Made by a program: the position numbers and the translations under genes. The notes beneath the pieces are model-generated. The model ran no database searches. It was not told where the DNA came from and saw nothing but the letters and a program-made list of their open reading frames with translations. 36,483 bases of DNA. Origin: Verrucomicrobiota bacterium. GTDB taxonomy: Bacteria; Verrucomicrobiota; Verrucomicrobiia; Opitutales; Opitutaceae. Position 1 is the first letter of the stretch. Every line of letters begins with the position of its first letter. Shown piece after piece: positions 15,406-22,840 of this stretch. The DNA lies in NCBI GenBank assembly GCA_023430565.1, contig JAEZAD010000287.1, forward strand, positions 1-36,483. The letters are read 5' to 3'.

Positions 15406-18291
15406 TTAGGGCTTCAAGGCCTCGGCGCAACGCGGACATACCATTCCGAGAGGGCTCGGTTCGAGCGCTGGAACCCAACGCCAGCAGCGCGGGCAGCGCT
15501 CGTATCCGAGCTCGCTGCAAGGACGGATGCTCGCGCCGATCGCGACTCCCATGGCAGGGGCGAGAGTGACATGGGAAACGATGAAGAGTTCGGGGAGAAA
15601 CGCCCGGTGTTTTTCCAGCGTGCGGAAAGTGGCGTCGTCGGATGCGGCGGTGAGCGTGACGGCGGCGTCGAGGGATTTGCCGAGTTTGCCGGCGGCGCGC
15701 TGGGGCTCGATGGCTTCGTTGACGAGCGTGCGGGTTTTCAGAAGGGCGGCGAAATCGGATTCGACGGCGGGATCGGTCCACGCGGCGGGAGCGACGGGCC
15801 AGTCCTGGAGATGGATGGAGCCGTCGGAGTATTCCTTTTTCGCGGTGGCGTAGGACCAGGCTTCGTCGGTGGTGAAAGTGAGGATGGGGGCGAGGAGCTT
15901 CACCAGCACGTGGAAGATTTCGTGGAGGGCGGTCTGCGAGGAGCGGCGAAGCGGGGAGTGGGTGCCGAGGGTGTAGAGGCGGTCCTTGAGGATGTCGTGA
16001 TAGGTCGCGGAGAGCGTGACGGAGCAGAACTGGTTGCAGAGCTGGTAGACGCGGTGGAACTCGTAGTTCTCGTAGGCGGCGGTGCACTGCTCGATCAGCG
16101 CGGCGGTTTGATGGAGCGCCCAGCGGTCGAGCGTATCCATTTTTTCGATCGCGACGGTGTCGCGTGCGGGATCGAAGTCGAAGAGGTTGGAGAGCTGGTA
16201 GCGAAACGTGTTGCGGATGAGCCGGTAGGTTTCGCCGACGTGGGAGAGGATTTCCTTGGAGATCGGGATGTCGTTGCGGAAATCCTGCGAGGCGATCCAG
16301 AGGCGGAGGACGTCGGCGCCGTAGTCGGCGACGTAGGCGTCGCTGGTCTGGGGTTTCTCGTAGGTGGAGCTTTTGGAGATCTTGTTGCGCTCCTGGTCGA
16401 CGATGAAGCCGTGAGTGAGGACGGATTTGTAGGGGGCGGCGTCGAAGGCGATGATGCTGGTCCAGAGCGAGGATTGAAACCAGCCGCGGTGCTGGTCGCT
16501 GCCTTCGAGGTAGAGGTCGGCGGGCCAGCGGGTGGAACCTTGCTCGTTTTTCAAGACGGCGGCGTGCGAGGAGCCGGAATCGATCCAGACATCGAGGGTG
16601 TCGCGGCCGCAGGTGAGTTCGGCGGGGGCGGGCCAGCCGGCGGGGAGGGTGACGCCTTCGAGGATTTCGGCGGGAGCGGCGTCATACCAGAAGTTGGTGC
16701 CGCGGGTGGCGATCTTGTCGGCGACGGCGCGGGCGACGTGGGCGTCGAGGTAGGCGTTTTTCTTCGCGTCGTAGAACGCGGGGATCGGCACGCCCCAGGA
16801 GCGCTGGCGGCTGATGCACCAGTCGGGGCGCGATTCGAGGGCGCCGCGAATGCGGGCTTCGCCCCAGGCGGGGATGAAGCTGATGTTCGCGAGGCTGGCG
16901 AGCGCGCTGTCGCGCGGCGAGCTGGGAGTTGAGGGTTGAGAGTTGAGGGTTGAGAGTGGGGAAGCGGTGCGGTCGAGGCCGACGAACCATTGGTCGACGG
17001 CGCGGAAGATGATGGGGGTTTTCGAGCGCCAGCAATGCGGGTAGCTGTGGGTGTAGCGTTGTTTCGCGAGGAGGGCGCGGGCGGCGTCGAGTTTCTTCAG
17101 GACCGCGATATTGGCGGGCGAGGTGCGTTTGGCGGCGAGGTCCTCGACGGATTCGAGCGTGGTGAGGCCGACGAGGTCGGCGGGGAGTTTGCCGTCTTCG
17201 ACGTATTTGCCGTCGTCGCCGACGGGGCAGTAGATTTCGAGGCCGTATTTGAGGCCGGTGAGATAGTCTTCGGCGCCGTGGCCGGGAGCGGTGTGGACGC
17301 AGCCGGTGCCGCTTTCCGTCGTGACGTAGTCAGCGAGGACGACGGGCGAGGGCCGGTCGATGAAAGGGTGGCGGGGCGCGAGGTGCTCGAGGGTTTTGCC
17401 GGCGAGGGTTTGGACGACAGCGGGGGCGGATTCGAGCTTCGCGGCGGCGGCGACCTGCGGGAGCAGGGCTTGGGCGACGACGATGCGTTCGGCGCCGAGG
17501 TCGGCGACGACGTAGTCGATTTCTGGATGCACGGCGATCGCGAGGTTCGCGGGAATCGTCCATGGGGTCGTGGTCCAGATGACGACGAAGAGCGGCTTGT
17601 CGGCGGGAAGGTTGAATTTTTTCGCTTCGTCGGCGGGGACGGCGAATTTCACCCAGATGGACGGGCTGACGTGGTCCTTGTATTCGATCTCGGCTTCGGC
17701 GAGGGCGGTTTCGAAGGGGATGGACCAGTAGACGGGTTTCTTGCTGCGGTAAACGAGGCCCTTTTCGACGAAGGCGGCGAAGGTGCGAAGGATGTCGGCT
17801 TCGTAGGCGGGGGCCTTCGTTTTGTATTCGTTTTTCCAATCCGCGAGGACGCCGATGCGTTTGAACTGCGCGGTTTGTTTGGCGATCCAGGATTCGGCGA
17901 AGGCGTCGCAACGGGCGCGGAGCTGGGCGGTGGTGACGTCGAGTTTCTGTTCCTGGATTTCGCGGGAGACCTTTTGTTCGATGGGGAGGCCGTGGCAGTC
18001 CCAGCCGGGCACATAGGGCGTGCGGAAGCCGCGCATGGATTTGTAACGGAGGATGAGATCCTTCAGCGTCTTGTTGAGCGCGGTGCCGATATGGACGTCG
18101 CCGTTGGTGAAGGGCGGGCCGTCGTGGAGAACAAAAGTGTGGGGCGAGGCGGCGTGTTTGCGCTGGATGGCCTCGTAGAGGCCGATTTTTTCCCAGTGAG
18201 CGACGCGGCCCGGTTCGCGTTGCGCGAGTCCGGCGCGCATCGGGAAATCAGTTTTGGGAAGCTGCAGCGTGTCTTTGAGGTCCTGGGCCAT
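15406..18291 (-). CDS. ileS: Isoleucine--tRNA ligase
   Basis: This 961-aa class I synthetase has the HIGH motif as HIGT at residues 67-70 (GPPFTNGDVHIGTALNK), an editing domain in the middle with TTTPWTIPANLAI and GTGCVHTAPGHGAEDY, GSDQHRGWFQSS, and the KMSKS motif as KISKS at about 637-641. It has an anticodon-binding helical domain and a C-terminal zinc knuckle CPRCWRW...CPRC. An oddity is an 18-residue insert, about 442-459 (TASPLSTLNSQPSTPSSP), between FVGLDR and RDSALAS. It is encoded by a GTTGAGR repeat at 16922-16961. ATG at 18289-18291 is preferred to a TTG 9 nt upstream. Confidence 0.97.
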   Translation of the reverse strand: MAQDLKDTLQLPKTDFPMRAGLAQREPGRVAHWEKIGLYEAIQRKHAASPHTFVLHDGPPFTNGDVHIGTALNKTLKDLILRYKSMRGFRTPYVPGWDCHGLPIEQKVSREIQEQKLDVTTAQLRARCDAFAESWIAKQTAQFKRIGVLADWKNEYKTKAPAYEADILRTFAAFVEKGLVYRSKKPVYWSIPFETALAEAEIEYKDHVSPSIWVKFAVPADEAKKFNLPADKPLFVVIWTTTPWTIPANLAIAVHPEIDYVVADLGAERIVVAQALLPQVAAAAKLESAPAVVQTLAGKTLEHLAPRHPFIDRPSPVVLADYVTTESGTGCVHTAPGHGAEDYLTGLKYGLEIYCPVGDDGKYVEDGKLPADLVGLTTLESVEDLAAKRTSPANIAVLKKLDAARALLAKQRYTHSYPHCWRSKTPIIFRAVDQWFVGLDRTASPLSTLNSQPSTPSSPRDSALASLANISFIPAWGEARIRGALESRPDWCISRQRSWGVPIPAFYDAKKNAYLDAHVARAVADKIATRGTNFWYDAAPAEILEGVTLPAGWPAPAELTCGRDTLDVWIDSGSSHAAVLKNEQGSTRWPADLYLEGSDQHRGWFQSSLWTSIIAFDAAPYKSVLTHGFIVDQERNKISKSSTYEKPQTSDAYVADYGADVLRLWIASQDFRNDIPISKEILSHVGETYRLIRNTFRYQLSNLFDFDPARDTVAIEKMDTLDRWALHQTAALIEQCTAAYENYEFHRVYQLCNQFCSVTLSATYHDILKDRLYTLGTHSPLRRSSQTALHEIFHVLVKLLAPILTFTTDEAWSYATAKKEYSDGSIHLQDWPVAPAAWTDPAVESDFAALLKTRTLVNEAIEPQRAAGKLGKSLDAAVTLTAASDDATFRTLEKHRAFLPELFIVSHVTLAPAMGVAIGASIRPCSELGYERCPRCWRWVPALEPSPLGMVCPRCAEALKP
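16922..16961. repeat. GTTGAGR heptamer array inside ileS
   Basis: Five near-perfect heptamers (GTTGAGG/GTTGAGA alternating) lie within the ileS coding sequence. On the coding strand they read CTCAACC-like units and give STLNSQPST in frame. This orientation has no stop codon in any frame, whereas the opposite one has TGA in all three. Confidence 0.85.
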
Positions 18292-18360
18292 GCCGAACAA
18301 AAGCGGGCGAGGCTAGGCTGGGAGGAGGGGGAGTCAAGGGTAGCGGACGGGGGGAGCGTG

Positions 18361-18452
18361 CAACCACTCGCTGGCGCTCGAAACTACGGGCAAACCACTC
18401 GCTCACGCTCGTAGCCACACCGGGAAAGCACTCGCTGGCGTTCGCGGCTACG
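18361..18452 (-). repeat. Three tandem copies of the stop-codon-associated repeat
   Basis: On the minus strand, starting at the hemG stop codon: TAGCCGCGAACGCCAGCGAG, then TGGCTACGAGCGTGAGCGAG, then CGTAGTTTCGAGCGCCAGCG, each followed by TG or TGG and a short spacer. The first TAG (18448-18450) ends hemG. The array fills most of the hemG-ileS gap. The remainder (18292-18360) shows no gene. Confidence 0.8.
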
Positions 18453-19818
18453 TCGACGCGCGGGCGGCGAGTTTTTCGCCGGAGGCGATGCAGGCGGGTA
18501 GCGAAATGCCGTCGCGGGCCTGGCCGCCGATGAAAAGGGCGCGGTGTGTGCGCTCGAGGGCGGCGAAGGCGGCGAGGTGTTGCTCGTGGCCGAGGTTGTA
18601 TTGGGGGATGGCGCGCGGCCAGAACGCGTGGTGTTGAAAGACGGGATCGCCGCGCACTTCGAGGAGATCGAGGAGATCGGGGCGGATGCGGGCGAGAAGG
18701 GCGTCGGGCGAAAGCGAAGCGAGCTCGGGCTGGCGGGTGCCGCCGACGAGCACGGTGAGCGCGACGTGATCGGCGGGAGCACGACGGGGAAAAAGCGTGG
18801 AGGAGAAAAGGACGCCGAGGATCGAGCGTTTCTCGACGGCGGGCACGAGGAGGCCGAAACCGTCGAGCGGATGGGCGATTTGATCGCGGCGGAAACCGAG
18901 AAAGAGGGAGGCGACGGGCGGATGTTCGATGGCGGCGAGGCCGGCGAGGGGGCGTTCGCCGAGGGAACCGACGCGAAGTAGGGCGAGAGCGTGGGCGGGA
19001 AGCGCGACGATGACGGCATCGAAGGCCTGGGTGTGCGTGCCGGACGCGTCGTGCCAGATGACGCTCCACTTTTCTCCGGGAACGATCGCGTCGAGAGTGA
19101 CGCCGAAGGTGATCGCGCCGGGGGGGAGCCGCGCGGCGAGGGCGTCGGGGAGGGTTTGCAGGCCGTCGCGAAACGAGAAGATGGAGGGCGGAGGCTCGCC
19201 ACGGGCGTGGCGGGCTTGGGCGGCGGCGCGTTGCGCGCGAAGGAGGGATCCGTGCTGGCGTTCGGCGTCCCAGAGTGGGGGAAAGGCGTAACGCGCGGAG
19301 AGTTTTTGCGGGTTGCCGGCGTAGACGCCGGTGATGAAAGGGTTCAACGCGTAGTCGACGATCTCGCGGTTGAAGTGCGCGTGAATGAAATCGGCGAGGC
19401 TGAGGTCGGCGGTGCGGACGCGGGGGCGGAAGAGGAATTCGCGGAGGAGGGCGAGTTTCGCGAGCGGGGAGAGAAAGGAGGACGTGAGAAGGGCGGGCGG
19501 AGAGGTCGGGACGGGAAGCGGGGCGCCGCGGCGGACGATGTAGCGGTTTTTTGCGGTGGGATTGGCGACGACGCGCGAGTCGTCGAGGAAAAGCTCGCGG
19601 ATGAGGCGGTCGACGGCGGGCTCACCGGAGAGCAGGGAGTTGGGGCCGGACTCGACGAGCCAGTCGCCGGAGCGTTCGGAGCGGATGACGCCGCCGGTGC
19701 GTGTCGAGGATTCGAATACGCGGACGCCGTGGCCGAGGGTGTGGAGGCGATGGGCGGCGGTGAGTCCGGTGATGCCGGCGCCGAGGATGGCGATGGATTT
19801 GGGCGGCGTGGGCGGCAA
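18448..19818 (-). CDS. hemG: Protoporphyrinogen oxidase (oxygen-dependent, FAD)
   Basis: This 456-aa FAD enzyme oxidises protoporphyrinogen IX to protoporphyrin IX, the penultimate step of heme synthesis. The dinucleotide-binding motif is ILGAGITGLTAAHRL (residues 10-24), followed by the FAD ribose-binding TRTGG and WLVESGPNSLL. NPFITGVYAGNPQKLSARYA is a family signature, and GISLPACIASGEKLA at the end closes the FAD site. This is the HemY-like type, often labelled hemG in annotations. There is no ATG near the N-terminus; TTG at 19816-19818 fits the family start. It follows hemE by 52 bp and hemF further upstream, a heme operon order. Confidence 0.92.
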   Translation of the reverse strand: MPPTPPKSIAILGAGITGLTAAHRLHTLGHGVRVFESSTRTGGVIRSERSGDWLVESGPNSLLSGEPAVDRLIRELFLDDSRVVANPTAKNRYIVRRGAPLPVPTSPPALLTSSFLSPLAKLALLREFLFRPRVRTADLSLADFIHAHFNREIVDYALNPFITGVYAGNPQKLSARYAFPPLWDAERQHGSLLRAQRAAAQARHARGEPPPSIFSFRDGLQTLPDALAARLPPGAITFGVTLDAIVPGEKWSVIWHDASGTHTQAFDAVIVALPAHALALLRVGSLGERPLAGLAAIEHPPVASLFLGFRRDQIAHPLDGFGLLVPAVEKRSILGVLFSSTLFPRRAPADHVALTVLVGGTRQPELASLSPDALLARIRPDLLDLLEVRGDPVFQHHAFWPRAIPQYNLGHEQHLAAFAALERTHRALFIGGQARDGISLPACIASGEKLAARAST

Positions 19819-19870
19819 ATGCGGGTTGGTTTACAGGAGAGAACGGAGGGAGCGGAGACTGAGGACGGAG

Positions 19871-20899
19871 CTATTTCCAGGAGGTGACGGTGGAGACGAC
19901 GGTTTCGACGCACTCGATTTTGGCGGTGGGGAGAATGCCGTGGCCGAGGTTGAAGATGTGACCGGGCAGGCCGCGCATGGAATCGAGGAGGCGGGTGGTG
20001 GCGTCGCGGACGATCGCGGGCGTGGTGTTGAGGAGGACGGGATCGAGATTGCCCTGGACGGCGACGTTCGCGGGGAGCGAGCGGCGAAGGGTGGAAAGCT
20101 CGCTGGTCCAGTCGACGGAGAGGACGCGGATGCCGGAGGCGGCTTGGGCGGCGTGGTGGGGAGCAGTGCCTTTGGCGTAGAGAATGATGGGGAAGTCCGG
20201 GGGAAGGGCGGCGACGATGCGGCGGATCCACTGGAGCGAAGCGGCTTCGTAATCGGAGCCGGCGATGATGCCGCCCCAGGAATCGAAGATCTGAATGGCG
20301 TCGGCACCGGCGCGGATCTGCATTTGGAAATAGGCGATGAGGGCGGCGGTGAGTTTTTCGAGGAGGGCGTCGAACGTGGGGCGGTCGGTGTAGAAGAGGA
20401 GTTTGATGCGTTCGAAGTCATCGGAGCTGCCGCCTTCGACCATGTAGGTGGCAAGTGTCCAGGGGGAGCCGCCGAAGCCGAGAAGGGCTTTTTGGCCGGC
20501 GAGTTCTTTTTTCAGGAGTGCGAGAGTCTGGGCGACGTAGTCGAGGTGCTGGGGAACGGCGTCGGGAGAAGCGAGGGCGTCGACCTGGGCGCGGGTATCG
20601 AGGCGGAAGTCCATGGCGATCCCGCCTTCGTCGCGGAAGCGGTAGGCCTGGCCGAGCGCTTCGGGGATGACGAGGATGTCGGAAAAGAGGATGGCGGCGT
20701 CGAGGGCGAAGCGGCGGAGCGGCTGGAGGGTGACCTCGGTGGCGAGTGCGGGGGTGCGCACCATTTCGAGGAACGAGGATTGGGCTTTGAGCGCGCGGTA
20801 TTCCGGAAGGTAGCGGCCGGCCTGGCGCATGATCCAGAGTGGAGGGCGGTCGAGCGGCTGGCAGGCGCAGGCGGCGAGGAAACGGTCGCGACTATTCAT
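19871..20899 (-). CDS. hemE: Uroporphyrinogen decarboxylase
   Basis: This 342-aa cytosolic TIM-barrel enzyme decarboxylates the four acetate groups of uroporphyrinogen III to give coproporphyrinogen III. The signature PPLWIMRQAGRYLPEYR near residues 19-35 contains the catalytic arginines. ILFSDILVIPEALG carries the catalytic Asp, GFGGSPWTLATYMVEG is conserved, and the C-terminal FNLGHGILP contains the conserved His. The length is typical. The ATG at 20897-20899 is immediately preceded by a CACGAAT repeat, so its translation-initiation region lies in repeat sequence. It is upstream of hemG in the same direction. Confidence 0.96.
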   Translation of the reverse strand: MNSRDRFLAACACQPLDRPPLWIMRQAGRYLPEYRALKAQSSFLEMVRTPALATEVTLQPLRRFALDAAILFSDILVIPEALGQAYRFRDEGGIAMDFRLDTRAQVDALASPDAVPQHLDYVAQTLALLKKELAGQKALLGFGGSPWTLATYMVEGGSSDDFERIKLLFYTDRPTFDALLEKLTAALIAYFQMQIRAGADAIQIFDSWGGIIAGSDYEAASLQWIRRIVAALPPDFPIILYAKGTAPHHAAQAASGIRVLSVDWTSELSTLRRSLPANVAVQGNLDPVLLNTTPAIVRDATTRLLDSMRGLPGHIFNLGHGILPTAKIECVETVVSTVTSWK

Positions 20900-20902
20900 G
20901 TT

Positions 20903-20938
20903 TGAACCACGAATGGACACGAATTCACCCGAATGGGA
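20903..20938. repeat. CACGAATNNN decamer array at the hemE start
   Basis: Three 10-nt units (CACGAATGGA, CACGAATTCA, CCCGAATGGG) start 4 bp upstream of the hemE ATG. The period is exactly 10. The rest of the hemE-hemF gap shows nothing else. Confidence 0.7.
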
Positions 20939-20982
20939 AAGGCCTTGTTCGTATCGCGTGTGCGGGAAGCGAATGCCTGGCG

Positions 20983-21945
20983 TTAGCCGGTAGCCCAGTC
21001 GCGGGGTTTTAGGAAAACGTCGTAGAGGCGCGATTCGGGGGAGCCGGGCTCGGGGTGCCAGTCGTAGTCCCAGCGGACGAGGGGCGGGAGCGACATGAGG
21101 ATCGATTCGGTGCGGCCGCCGGATTGAAGGCCGAAGAGCGTGCCGCGATCCCAGACGAGGTTGAATTCGACGTAGCGGCCGCGCCGATACAGTTGGAACT
21201 GGCGCTCGCGATCGGTGAAAGGGGTGGACTTGCGGCGGGCGACGATGGGGCGATAGGCGGGGAGGAAGGCGTCGGCGACGGCGCGCGTGAGGGCGAAGGA
21301 GTTTTCGAAGCCGAGCTCGTTGAAGTCGTCGAAGAAGAGACCGCCGAGGCCGCGGGGTTCCTGGCGATGTTTCAGGAAAAAGTAGTTGTCGCAGGCTTTC
21401 TTGAAGCGGGGATAGAGGGTGTCGCCGAAAGGGGAAACGGCGTCGCGCGCGGTGCGGTGCCAGTGAGTGGCGTCGTCTTCGAAGCCGTAGTAGGGCGTGA
21501 GGTCGAAGCCGCCGCCGAACCACCAGACCGGCGCGGGAGCGCCGGCGGGCGAGGGGCGGGAGGCGAGGGGCGAAGGGTTTGGGGGGGGCGCCGCGTGGAA
21601 GAAGCGGACGTTGGCGTGACTGGTGGGGATGTAGGGATTGCGCGGATGGATGACGAGGGACACGCCGAGGGCCTCCCACGAACGGCCGACGAGTTCGGGC
21701 CGGTGGGCGGTCGCGGACGGAGGAAGCTGCGTGCCGCGGACGTGCGAGAAGGCGACGCCGGCTTTTTCGAATACGGCGCCGTCAGCGAGGATGCGCGTGC
21801 GGCCGCCGCCGCCGTTGGCGGGGCGTTGCCAGGTGTCTTCGTGGAAATGCGCGGTGCCGTCTTCCTGCTCGAGGGCCGAGCAGAGGGCGTTTTGAAGGGA
21901 GAGCAGGTAGGAGCGGACGGCGGAGATGTCGGGCGTGGACGACAT
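20983..21945 (-). CDS. hemF: Coproporphyrinogen III oxidase, oxygen-dependent
   Basis: This 320-aa enzyme converts coproporphyrinogen III to protoporphyrinogen IX using O2, feeding HemG. Conserved segments include HPRNPYIPTSHANVRFF (about 100-116), WWFGGGFDLTPYYGFEDDA, HWHRTARDA, RGLGGLFFDDF, YRRGRYVEFNLVWDRGTLFG and GGRTESILMSLPP. An insert at about residues 119-139 (rich in Pro, Ser and Ala: PNPSPLASRPSPAGAPAP) splits FFHA from WWFGG. It is encoded by a period-7 GC-rich repeat. Possession of HemF and HemG of the O2-using types implies aerobic heme synthesis. The start is the ATG at 21943-21945, just downstream of a GAGAAC array. Confidence 0.95.
   Translation of the reverse strand: MSSTPDISAVRSYLLSLQNALCSALEQEDGTAHFHEDTWQRPANGGGGRTRILADGAVFEKAGVAFSHVRGTQLPPSATAHRPELVGRSWEALGVSLVIHPRNPYIPTSHANVRFFHAAPPPNPSPLASRPSPAGAPAPVWWFGGGFDLTPYYGFEDDATHWHRTARDAVSPFGDTLYPRFKKACDNYFFLKHRQEPRGLGGLFFDDFNELGFENSFALTRAVADAFLPAYRPIVARRKSTPFTDRERQFQLYRRGRYVEFNLVWDRGTLFGLQSGGRTESILMSLPPLVRWDYDWHPEPGSPESRLYDVFLKPRDWATG
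21546..21580. repeat. Period-7 GC-rich repeat inside hemF
   Basis: Units GCGAGGG, GCGGGAG, GCGAGGG, GCGAAGG follow each other in the part of hemF that encodes the non-conserved Pro/Ser insert. The sequence is different from the GTTGAGR arrays, but the period and the in-frame placement are the same. Confidence 0.6.
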
Positions 21946-21954
21946 GCGGTTGAG

Positions 21955-21984
21955 GAGAACGAGAACGAGAACGAGAACGAGAAC
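21955..21984. repeat. (GAGAAC)5 array upstream of hemF
   Basis: Five perfect hexamers lie 9 bp upstream of the hemF ATG and are followed by GATTTT. A degenerate version with the same GATTTT edge lies upstream of prfC (31790-31826). Confidence 0.85.
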
Positions 21985-22000
21985 GATTTTTGGCGGGCGG

Positions 22001-22022
22001 CTCGCTGGCGCTCGCGGTTACG
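22001..22022 (-). repeat. Single copy of the TAG-type interspersed repeat
   Basis: CTCGCTGGCGCTCGCGGTTA followed by CG is a copy of the family found at 2549-2571, but here TAG is changed to TAA on the minus strand and it does not end a gene. It lies between hemF and the divergent His-rich membrane protein. Confidence 0.65.
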
Positions 22023-22104
22023 GGGGGTGTTGACGGGTTTGCTAGAGTTCGCGTTGGACAGGTCGGCTCAAGGGCTGGCTTGATGCCAGACCGCTCCAAA
22101 ACGC

Positions 22105-22824
22105 ATGAATTCCGCCGCTTTGACCACGATCGCCGTCACGGGATTCACCGTGGCGTTTTTTCATGCGGCAATGCCGACGCACTGGCTGCCGTTTGTGCTG
22201 GTGGCGCGGGCGCGGCGGTGGTCGCGGGCGAAGACGCTGGGGGTGACGGCGCTGGCGGGGCTGGGGCACGTGGCGCTGACGAGTTTGCTCGGGCTGGCGA
22301 TCGCGTGGTTCGGGTTTCAGATCGATCACGAGCTGGGCGAGGCGTTTCCGTGGATGGCGGGCGGCGCGTTGTTTGCGGTGGGGTTGTATTATCTGTGGCG
22401 GCAATTGCGGGGAAAAGGCGTGTGCCACCACACGGTGCCCGGGGGACATCATCACGCGAGCGAGACGTGCGGGCACGAGACGGAGCACAGCCACTGGGAG
22501 CACGAACTGGAGGGGAGCGATCTCGTGTCGCAGAAACGTGGAGACATGGCGGCGATCGGCGGGTTGTTTTTGATGCTGACGCTGTCGCCGTGCGAGGCGT
22601 TCCTGCCGGTGTATTTGTCGGGCGTGCAGTTCGGGTGGCGGGGTTTTGTGGTGCTGAGCGTGATTCTCGCGGTGGCGACGCTGGCGGGGATGGCGATCGT
22701 GACCTCGCTGGCGATGGCGGGGCTGGATCGCTTCAAGGTGAAGTATTTCGAGCGGCGCGAGGCGGGGACGCTCGGCGTGTTGTTCTGCGTGCTGGGAGCG
22801 ATCGTCGTCGTGCTCGGGCACTGA
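22105..22824 (+). CDS. Polytopic membrane protein with His-rich loop, possible metal transporter
   Basis: This 239-aa inner-membrane protein has about six helices (residues 5-33, 45-70, 82-100, 148-172, 180-207, 220-238). Between helices 3 and 4 lies a soluble loop (107-135) with nine His and two Cys (CHHTVPGGHHHASETCGHET, then EHSHWEH). Helix 1 has FFHAAMPTHW and helix 4 has LSPCEAFLPVY. His-rich loops are typical of nickel, cobalt or other divalent-metal exporters and importers (NicO/RcnA, HupE-like), but I cannot assign a family with certainty. No metalloenzyme genes are adjacent. No clear Shine-Dalgarno is visible before the ATG. Confidence 0.75.
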   Translation: MNSAALTTIAVTGFTVAFFHAAMPTHWLPFVLVARARRWSRAKTLGVTALAGLGHVALTSLLGLAIAWFGFQIDHELGEAFPWMAGGALFAVGLYYLWRQLRGKGVCHHTVPGGHHHASETCGHETEHSHWEHELEGSDLVSQKRGDMAAIGGLFLMLTLSPCEAFLPVYLSGVQFGWRGFVVLSVILAVATLAGMAIVTSLAMAGLDRFKVKYFERREAGTLGVLFCVLGAIVVVLGH

Positions 22825-22840
22825 AAACGGGAGCGGCGCG

